Source: Prochlorococcus sp. AG-402-K22
GTDB lineage: Bacteria; Cyanobacteriota; Cyanobacteriia; PCC-6307; Cyanobiaceae
Assembly: GCA_003216755.1 (NCBI GenBank)
Contig: QCIJ01000010.1
Coordinates: forward strand, 1 to 60,009
Direction: 5' to 3'
DNA: 60,009 nucleotides
The notes below the pieces were generated by a model. It ran no database searches. It was not told the DNA's origin and was given only the letters and a program-made list of their open reading frames with translations. Positions 53,369 to 60,009 of this stretch are shown here, piece after piece (position 1 is the stretch's first letter; the number at the start of each line of letters is the position of its first letter). The translations under genes and the position numbers were made by a program.

Positions 53369-53609
53369 GTAATTTAGTAAGCAAAATATTTACACTCCTA
53401 GCTATTATCAAATCTAGAAAGTTGTAATAATTAGCCAATCTATCCCAAGGATCAATAATGGTCCAATGTACTTGATGTACATATTCATAAAATAGAAATA
53501 CTCATTACATATGAGTTGCGAGACCAAAGTCTTTGGCGGCTCAAATAGAAATAGATTTTAAAAAAGGTTGACAATCGATATAAAATAAAGTGCATTTAGT
53601 TACTTATTA

Positions 53610-53783
53610 TTGGCTAAATTAAATTTCTTCGAGTCATTGTCTAAACCAGCTTTAAAAGGGCTGACCATTGCAACAAGCACAGTTGCGGTTGTAGAACTTT
53701 TGAAGCAGGATTACTCAGTTGGAATTAGTGCTTCTTTGTCTTGGTTATTGCTTTTGATTGTTTCAAACAGACTATATAAATGA
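53610..53783 (+). CDS. 57-aa membrane protein coupled to the HEATH protease
   Basis: TTG start, MAKLNFFESLSKPALKGLTI then ATSTVAVVELLKQDYSVGIS and a helix (ASLSWLLLLIVSNRLYK). Its TGA overlaps the next ATG as ATGA. A TTGACA lies at 53568-53573 but no good -10 fits. Not recognised; it may be a membrane partner or immunity-like protein for the secreted protease; that is speculation. Confidence 0.55.
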   Translation: MAKLNFFESLSKPALKGLTIATSTVAVVELLKQDYSVGISASLSWLLLLIVSNRLYK

Positions 53784-54280
53784 AAACCTTTTGCTTTCTT
53801 TATGCGGCTTTCTTATGTTCATTTTTTACAACTATTAAAACCAATGCTAAAAATCATGTTTTAGAGGATAAATACGTCTATATCTTTGATGAGTTAAGAC
53901 CATTAATTAACCTTCTGAAAACGAAAGGATTTAAGATAAAGTTTGAAATTCCACCTAAAAAAGGTGTTTATGGATTATTTCAGAATAAAAGCAAAACTTT
54001 GTGGATTTCTCCTATTACATTTGAGTTAGGTATCGGTCGTCAGACTATTCTTCATGAAGCTACTCATGCAGCTCAAAGCTGTCCTAATAAAGAACTAACT
54101 CCAATCGGGTACGAATTTTCTCTAAGTCCATTTATAAAAAATGAAATTCAAGCACATCTCATTAGAAACTATGATATTAATCAATACATTCTTGAAAAGG
54201 AAGCATTTTCTCTTCAAGGGAATAAGAATGGAGTGAATCTTTTATTAAAAGCAATAAATGAGAGATGTAATGATCTATAG
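53780..54280 (+). CDS. Secreted putative zinc metallopeptidase (HEATH motif)
   Basis: 166 residues. Signal peptide MKTFCFLYAAFLCSFFTTIK. The motif ILHEATHAAQSC has His92, Glu93 and His96 (HExxH), typical of zinc peptidases; a third ligand may be the Glu in NQYILEKEAFSLQ. A second conserved-looking segment is KNEIQAHLIRNY. It should act in the periplasm. Family not identified. It overlaps the previous membrane microprotein by 4 bp. The length is short for a full protease domain. Confidence 0.65.
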   Translation: MKTFCFLYAAFLCSFFTTIKTNAKNHVLEDKYVYIFDELRPLINLLKTKGFKIKFEIPPKKGVYGLFQNKSKTLWISPITFELGIGRQTILHEATHAAQSCPNKELTPIGYEFSLSPFIKNEIQAHLIRNYDINQYILEKEAFSLQGNKNGVNLLLKAINERCNDL

Positions 54281-54658
54281 GAATTAATATTTAATTAGTT
54301 TTATTTTTTTTATTCAATCTTTTACTAGGTATAGAATAGGACTTAATAATGAAAGCTTTATTAATTTTCTACGTTACATTTTAAAGCCCATTAATATTTT
54401 TGATAAAACCTGCCACGAATCTACTATTTCTTGCAATCGTTTAAATGTATTAACTCAATTATCTAATTTGAGGAATTAAAAAAGTTGGTTATAAAGATAG
54501 GATGCCAATATTAGCTAGGGTTATAAACTTACAGCAAGGAAAGTTCTTTAAAATTTAGATTTTTTTTAGTATATTAATATTACATCACTTCTTAAAGTAA
54601 TATTTGAATGTTCTTTTTTAAATGTGCAGAGACTTAAAATTAGGTTAACTAAAATAAT
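54281..54658. other. 378-bp gap before the giant repeat protein
   Basis: AT-rich and without a supportable gene on either strand. It holds the 3' ends of the protease gene (plus) and the giant repeat protein gene (minus), which run convergently. No clear terminator hairpin was found. Confidence 0.4.
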
Positions 54659-57600
54659 TTAAACTATGTTTTCTATGGTCAAATGAATTAATAAATCATC
54701 AAAATCATTATCTCCACCACCCATTGAATCCTCTACACCTAATACATTATCTCCAAAGACTTTAAAGTGACTCATATTTGATCCATGATTTGAATTGTTG
54801 ACTGTATCGAATGCGAAATAAGTTCTTTCTATTCCCCCTTCTCCTATAACTGTCGCATAAGGTGCTATTAGTGAAAAATCATTAATATCAATATTGAAGA
54901 ATGCATCCACATCATCATCAACATAAAAAGTAGATTCTGAATGGGTTGGGCCAAAGTTTACTTTATTAGAATCATTTAATGCCACATCATGATAAGCATC
55001 ACTAGAAGTACTAATTATTGAACCAGTAACAGGATCTAAAACGGTACCTTCTGCATCAAGAATTTTATAGAAACCTAACGTAGTATCATAATTTGCCTCT
55101 CTTGATACCTCTAATCTTGCTGTAATTTGGAAGTTTTCTAGATTTCTAAAATCAAAAATTGGTGCTCTTGATTGTTCTTTGCATATAAATTGCTCAATTC
55201 CAAAGGCTGAATCAGTAGGTGTTAAATCAATTACAAGATTATCTGTAGAGATTAATTTTGCTGTTTCATTTGCTATTGAATTAGAGGAAAGTAGTGATAG
55301 TTTATTATCTTCAAGCGAAGTTAATTCATTTGTTGAACCATCAGTGATTTTATATAAAATTAGGGATTGATCATTTCCAATTACAATTTCCCTCTTAAAT
55401 AGCGCAGAAGGATCACTGCCATAATTTACATCAGTACTTTCTAGTGTATGGTAGAGAATTCTATACCTGTCCATAAATTGCTCATAAGTTAATTCATCGA
55501 AGTTTTCTCCCTGATTTAGTGCGATATAACCAATTTCATCGGATGTACTAGTCAATGTACTTTGGTCGAGTATTGCGATCAAATTAGAATTAGCAGTTAC
55601 AGAACTATGATCTGAATCAGTGTATTTTAGTATGGTAGAACTAATTTCTCCTTCAAATTTAGTATCAAGAATTGAATAACCAGACGTTGAGTTTTCGTCA
55701 ATTAAACTATTTATTACATCGTCATTATCCCCAGCACCGCCATCATTTGTAATAACTTTTAAGGTGTCAGCAATACCGTCATTATCATGGAGATCATAGA
55801 ATAAAGCTCCATATCCAGTAATAGGGTCATAACTGTTATCTATTACATTATCGTTTTCATCAATACTTAGAAAACTAAGTTTTAAATTATCAACTTGTTC
55901 ATTGTCATTAGATTCCAAATTGAAATCACTTCCAACCAAATCTAAACCAACAAGGGTTGATATAAATTCGTTAGTGGTCTCGACTTCATAAGCAATAGAC
56001 TTATCGTTAATAGTTATTCCTAAATCTTTTGCATTATCAGCAGCAGTTTCTGAAACTGTTTTGATAATAAGAGAGGTATCATCTTTAATCTTTCCTCCTT
56101 CAATAGAAATTTCAAAATTTTCATTTTCAATTTCAACTGGAATATCAACTATGACATTAGGTGAATCCTCATCTGTTATATCAAAATCATCTGAAGATAT
56201 TTCACTAATAATTGATGGTGTATCCTCCCTATCTAAAACTGAAATTATTAAATTAGAAGAAACCGCATTATTATCATGATCACTAGCATTTATCGTAAGG
56301 GTGTAAGCATTACTATCATCATTTTCGCCTCCTCCTGGAAATTCATAGTCAGGACTATTTACAAATGAAAGTGACCCATTATTAGAAATCTCAAATAGGT
56401 TTGAATCAATTCCTGATAGTGACCAATTAACATCTTTATTTGAACTAAATGAATTTACGAACTTACTATTTTCATAAATAGTTACCAGAGTGTCATCAGG
56501 GCCAATAATTGTAGGTAAGTTTAATTCTTCATCTGGTATTTCAATTGAAAGAGTATGTTCACTTGATGAAAGAAGATTATTTTCAGAATCAGAAGAGGTA
56601 ATAGTTATAAGATTATTTCCCTCTAAAAGATTTACAGAAGGTATTATTGAAAAATATCCGTTATTGTCAGTCTTTGATGTCCCGACTACTGTTTCATTAT
56701 AAATTAGTTTAATTATTGTTCCTGCATCAGCAGTTCCAACTATTGAAGGTGTAGTTTCTTCATAGGATAATCCCGAATGCAAAACAATTGAAGGTGAAAC
56801 AGATATTTGAATAACTTGATCTAAAGTGTGACCATCATCATCAGTAATGGTTACTGTAAAGCTGTCATTACCATTAAAAGCTTGGTTAGGTGTGTAGTTC
56901 CAAGCACCACCAGAAGTAATTTCAGCTGTTCCATTTAAAGCAGCAGTTGTTACTGAGTATGGATTATGGTTTGTTAATCCATCTGCCAGGTCAGTTGCAA
57001 CTATTGTTCCAGAAATAATTCCACCACTATCTTTTCCACTTCCGGAAAGATCACCCGATATTACCAAAGGATCATCACTAGGATTAATTGTTAGAGTAAT
57101 TTCCTGAGTTTGAATATTTCCATCATCATCAGTGATAGTTACGGTAAAAGCATCTGTTCCGTTAAAGTTTCCAACTGGTGTATAACTCCAACTGCCATTA
57201 TTACCAATAGAAGCAATTCCATTAGTGCTATTAGTAGATATAGAATATGGAGTGGTATTAGTAAGCCCCTCTACATCGAAAGCTGTAATTTGTCCTGTAA
57301 TTGCGACACCATCTTCATCTCCACTTCCTGAAGTACCAGCTGTTATAACTGTTGCATCATCGACAGCATTAACAGTAATTGTTATATCTTGATTTTGAGT
57401 ATTACCATCATCATCAGTGACTGTTACCGTGAATGTATCAGTTCCATATTGATGTAGATAAGGTTCATAAACCCAATTGCCTTCTGAATCAATTGTCGCA
57501 GCACCACTATGGCTATTAGTAGTTATTTCATAAGGAGAATTATTAGTTATCCCATCAACGTCGGTTGCTGTTATTTGTCCTGAGATTGGCCCGCCATCTT

Positions 57601-60009
57601 CATTACCACTTCCTGAAGTATCACCAGTAACAACTGTTGAATAATTAACAACATTAACAGTGATATTTATATCCTGAGTTTCTGTATTTCCATCATCATC
57701 GGTTATAGTTACCGTAAAGGTATCATTCCCGTTAAAGTTTTCATTCGGTGTATAACTCCAACTGCCGTCTGCTTGTATAGTTGCTGTTCCATTGGATCCA
57801 TTACTCGTAACAGCAAATGGATCATTATTAGTTAGACCATCAATTGAATCAGTAACATTTAACTTCCCTGCTATTGCTCCAGCATCTTCATTACCAGTTC
57901 CTGTAGTATCGCCGGCAATGGTTGCAGCATCATTAGTTGTATTAACAGTGACCGCTACATCCTGAGTTTCTGTATTTCCATCATCATCGGTGAAAGTCAC
58001 CGTAAAGGTATCTGTTCCATTGAAATTTTGATCTGGTATATAACTCCAACTTCCATCTACTTCTATAGTTGCTGTGCCATTAGTTGCATTACTCGTAACA
58101 GCAAATGGATCGTTATTAGTTAAACCTTCTACATCAAAAGCAATAATTTGTCCTGTAATTACACCACCATCTTCATTACCACTTCCTGACGTTCCCCCAC
58201 TAACAAGTGTTGCATCATCAACAGCATTAACTGTAATAATTACATCCTGATTCTGAGTATTACCTTCATCATCAGAGATAGTTATTGTGAATGCATCTGT
58301 ACCGTATTGATGACTGTAAGGTTCATATACCCAATTACCTAATGAATCAATTGAAGCGATTCCACTATTACCATTACTAGTTATTGAATAAGGAGTGTTA
58401 CTAGTTATCCCATCAACGTCAGTTACTATTATTTGACCTGTAATTGGCCCACCATCTTCATCACCACTTCCTGATGACCCTCCAGTAACAACAGTAGGAT
58501 CATCAACAGAATTAATAGTTATATTTATTTCTTGTGTTTCTGTATTAGCATCATCATCGGTGATTGTTACGGTAAATTTATCTGTTCCATAGAAATTTTC
58601 ATCAGGGTTATAACTCCAATCTCCTGTCCCAGAATCTATTGTCGCTGTCCCGCCAGAAGCAGCCCCAGTAATTGTAAAGTTAGGATTTGACAAACCATCA
58701 GCGGTATCAGTTGCTGTTAATGTTCCTGTTATCACTCCGTCATCTTCATCACCGGTCCCAGTAGTGTCACCACCAAAGGTTGCAGCATCATTTATTGAAT
58801 TTATATCAATAGTTATTTCCTGAGCAGATGTATTACCATCATCATCTGTGAGAGTTACGATAAAAGAATCCGTACCATTAAAATCTTCATTAGGAGTGTA
58901 ACTCCAGTTTCCTGTAGGACCTGATGAGGGTTTTATTGTCTTAGAAGTAACTAAATTGTTGTTTTCAGACCTTGAAGTGTCATAACTATTATTTCCTAAT
59001 GATGAAATTTGCAATTCTGTTACAGCAGAATTATTTGTTTCGTCTTCATAATTAACAGTTATGTCAGTGCTATTGGTAATTGTTAGATTGTTCTCGTCAA
59101 AATCTATAACGCCATCAAAATCAAGATTTATAGGATTTGTTATTAGAAAACTATTCTCAGTAGAAGAAGCTCCAGTAAGAGCATCAGTTACAGAAATACT
59201 GGATGCCAAAGTAATACTTCCAGATTGATTGGTATATGTACCATTTGCTACATCAATTTCACTTCCTGTTAAGTCAAATGTTCCGTTTAATGTTATATCT
59301 ATTTGTAATGAATTTATAGAACTTGCTCCAGAAACATTTATAGGTGTACCTCTATAGACAATATTATTTGCAGTTATTGATAAATCGGTTTCATTAAAAC
59401 CAACCATATCGAGGGATCCGCTAACTGTTGCGAATTTATACTCCAATCTATTAAGTTCGCTTACATAAGTTTCTAAAGATGTTCCATTTAAGTTTTCAAA
59501 CTCATTTGAAAATTCCTTTACAAGATAATTTATTAATACATTTTTATTAAATGAACCTATCCCAGCACTTACATCAGTTAATTCAGTTGTTCTTTCAAAA
59601 GCATATGTCGCGAGGTTCTCTTCAATTTCCTCAGAAATAAGTGTGGCAGTTCCATTAGCTGGATTAAATGTGATATTAAAGGAAGAGCTATTTGTTAAAC
59701 CATCTTCATCGTTTGCAGTTATCTCTGCTGTAATTGCTCCACCATCTTCATCACCTGTTCCTGAAGTCCCACCATTTATAACTGTTGGATCATCAACGGC
59801 ATTAACAGTGACGGTTATATCCTGAGTTTCTGTATGATTATCATCATCAGTGATAGTTACCGTAAAAGTATCATCTCCATTGAAATTCTCATTGGGTGTA
59901 TAACTCCAGGCACCGGTTGTTGCATTTATAGTTGCAGTTCCATTAGATGCTGCTCCGGTAACTGTAAAGTTCGGAGTTGTTAAACCATCAGCGGTATCAG
60001 TTGCTGTTA
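54659..60009 (-). CDS. Giant tandem-repeat surface/secreted protein, C-terminal part (5' end outside window)
   Basis: The frame is open from the right edge for at least 1,783 residues. At least nine repeats of about 95-97 residues (VCBS/cadherin-like, TDDDGNTETQDINITVN pattern, with GSGDEDGG linkers) lie at about 56780-60009, one of them split by a 237-residue insert. Then come Ig-like and cadherin-like segments (SNNGSLSFVNSPDYEFPGGG), an unrecognised region and a C-terminal DUF4114-like domain with VEDSMGGGDNDFDDLLIHLT. DG/DD motifs imply calcium binding. A type I secreted or surface adhesin role is likely; the N-terminus is not visible. Confidence 0.85.
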   Translation of the reverse strand, partial: TATDTADGLTTPNFTVTGAASNGTATINATTGAWSYTPNENFNGDDTFTVTITDDDNHTETQDITVTVNAVDDPTVINGGTSGTGDEDGGAITAEITANDEDGLTNSSSFNITFNPANGTATLISEEIEENLATYAFERTTELTDVSAGIGSFNKNVLINYLVKEFSNEFENLNGTSLETYVSELNRLEYKFATVSGSLDMVGFNETDLSITANNIVYRGTPINVSGASSINSLQIDITLNGTFDLTGSEIDVANGTYTNQSGSITLASSISVTDALTGASSTENSFLITNPINLDFDGVIDFDENNLTITNSTDITVNYEDETNNSAVTELQISSLGNNSYDTSRSENNNLVTSKTIKPSSGPTGNWSYTPNEDFNGTDSFIVTLTDDDGNTSAQEITIDINSINDAATFGGDTTGTGDEDDGVITGTLTATDTADGLSNPNFTITGAASGGTATIDSGTGDWSYNPDENFYGTDKFTVTITDDDANTETQEINITINSVDDPTVVTGGSSGSGDEDGGPITGQIIVTDVDGITSNTPYSITSNGNSGIASIDSLGNWVYEPYSHQYGTDAFTITISDDEGNTQNQDVIITVNAVDDATLVSGGTSGSGNEDGGVITGQIIAFDVEGLTNNDPFAVTSNATNGTATIEVDGSWSYIPDQNFNGTDTFTVTFTDDDGNTETQDVAVTVNTTNDAATIAGDTTGTGNEDAGAIAGKLNVTDSIDGLTNNDPFAVTSNGSNGTATIQADGSWSYTPNENFNGNDTFTVTITDDDGNTETQDINITVNVVNYSTVVTGDTSGSGNEDGGPISGQITATDVDGITNNSPYEITTNSHSGAATIDSEGNWVYEPYLHQYGTDTFTVTVTDDDGNTQNQDITITVNAVDDATVITAGTSGSGDEDGVAITGQITAFDVEGLTNTTPYSISTNSTNGIASIGNNGSWSYTPVGNFNGTDAFTVTITDDDGNIQTQEITLTINPSDDPLVISGDLSGSGKDSGGIISGTIVATDLADGLTNHNPYSVTTAALNGTAEITSGGAWNYTPNQAFNGNDSFTVTITDDDGHTLDQVIQISVSPSIVLHSGLSYEETTPSIVGTADAGTIIKLIYNETVVGTSKTDNNGYFSIIPSVNLLEGNNLITITSSDSENNLLSSSEHTLSIEIPDEELNLPTIIGPDDTLVTIYENSKFVNSFSSNKDVNWSLSGIDSNLFEISNNGSLSFVNSPDYEFPGGGENDDSNAYTLTINASDHDNNAVSSNLIISVLDREDTPSIISEISSDDFDITDEDSPNVIVDIPVEIENENFEISIEGGKIKDDTSLIIKTVSETAADNAKDLGITINDKSIAYEVETTNEFISTLVGLDLVGSDFNLESNDNEQVDNLKLSFLSIDENDNVIDNSYDPITGYGALFYDLHDNDGIADTLKVITNDGGAGDNDDVINSLIDENSTSGYSILDTKFEGEISSTILKYTDSDHSSVTANSNLIAILDQSTLTSTSDEIGYIALNQGENFDELTYEQFMDRYRILYHTLESTDVNYGSDPSALFKREIVIGNDQSLILYKITDGSTNELTSLEDNKLSLLSSNSIANETAKLISTDNLVIDLTPTDSAFGIEQFICKEQSRAPIFDFRNLENFQITARLEVSREANYDTTLGFYKILDAEGTVLDPVTGSIISTSSDAYHDVALNDSNKVNFGPTHSESTFYVDDDVDAFFNIDINDFSLIAPYATVIGEGGIERTYFAFDTVNNSNHGSNMSHFKVFGDNVLGVEDSMGGGDNDFDDLLIHLTIENIV
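56780..60009 (-). repeat. Tandem repeats of 285-291 bp within the giant protein gene
   Basis: The DDDGN landmark recurs at about 59840, 58840, 58550, 58266, 57980, 57690, 57407, 57123 and 56831 (plus coordinates). Spacing is 282-292 bp except for about 1,000 bp between the first two, where a 712-bp insertion sits. Two repeats (landmarks 58266 and 57407) share VYEPY(S/L)HQYGTD, and their neighbours share FDVEGLTN, showing that a multi-repeat block was duplicated. Confidence 0.85.

Noticed and set aside
53568..53600. TTGACA promoter for the gene at 53610
   Set aside because: The -35 is good but no acceptable -10 at 16-18 bp.

Overview
The window looks like chromosome from a high-light-type Prochlorococcus (marine picocyanobacterium). 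The DNA is very AT-rich, the genes are short and tightly packed on both strands, and many start at TTG. Gene content fits: geranylgeranyl reductase ChlP, cytochrome b6f subunit PetN, Thf1/Psb29, SipA, ferredoxin-sulfite reductase, PcyA, a high-light-inducible (Hli) protein, and many small proteins of the kind marine picocyanobacteria carry. No rRNA, tRNA, CRISPR array or insertion sequence was recognised.

Layout. 1-21.5 kb is conserved core: chlP (partial), glyS, sir, a VanX-type dipeptidase, recG, tsf, rpsB, a family 2 glycosyltransferase, a pcyA-devB-devC-devA operon, two M16 peptidases, sipA, ftsH, clpP, thf1 and petN. 21.5-28.1 kb is a run of small, mostly unrecognised genes, with a DUF2130 protein and an orphan IF2-N-domain protein. 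28.15-33.9 kb is a four-gene, translationally coupled DNA-repair operon: metallo-beta-lactamase exonuclease, ATP-dependent DNA ligase, Lhr-like DEXH helicase and PdeM-like phosphoesterase. 34-35 kb holds microproteins. 35.1-38.9 kb is the phosphate transporter pstB-pstA-pstC next to a decayed pstS with five in-frame stops and one frameshift. 39-42.4 kb has an OstA/LptA-like protein, a cytochrome c, a K+ channel/TrkA-N protein and DUF1499. 42.6-54.3 kb is an accessory zone of microproteins, an Hli gene, two DUF1651 copies with matching promoters, a frameshifted gene, a stand-alone NAD-dependent ligase adenylation domain and a secreted HEATH-motif putative protease. 54.66 kb to the window end is the C-terminal 1,783 residues of a giant tandem-repeat surface or secreted protein ending in a DUF4114-like domain.

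Best leads for new biology: (1) the rpsB leader, where two perfect stems interleave as an H-type pseudoknot and one stem is followed by a U6 tract, suggesting autoregulation by S2 or attenuation; (2) the stand-alone LigA adenylation domain in a genome that also has the ligase-associated repair operon; (3) a DnaA-box-like cluster in a long AT-rich gap; (4) the DUF1651 duplication with conserved promoters and different downstream genes; (5) pstS decay beside intact pstCAB; (6) a 237-residue insertion that splits one repeat of the giant protein. All family assignments are from reading motifs by eye; no database search was run.
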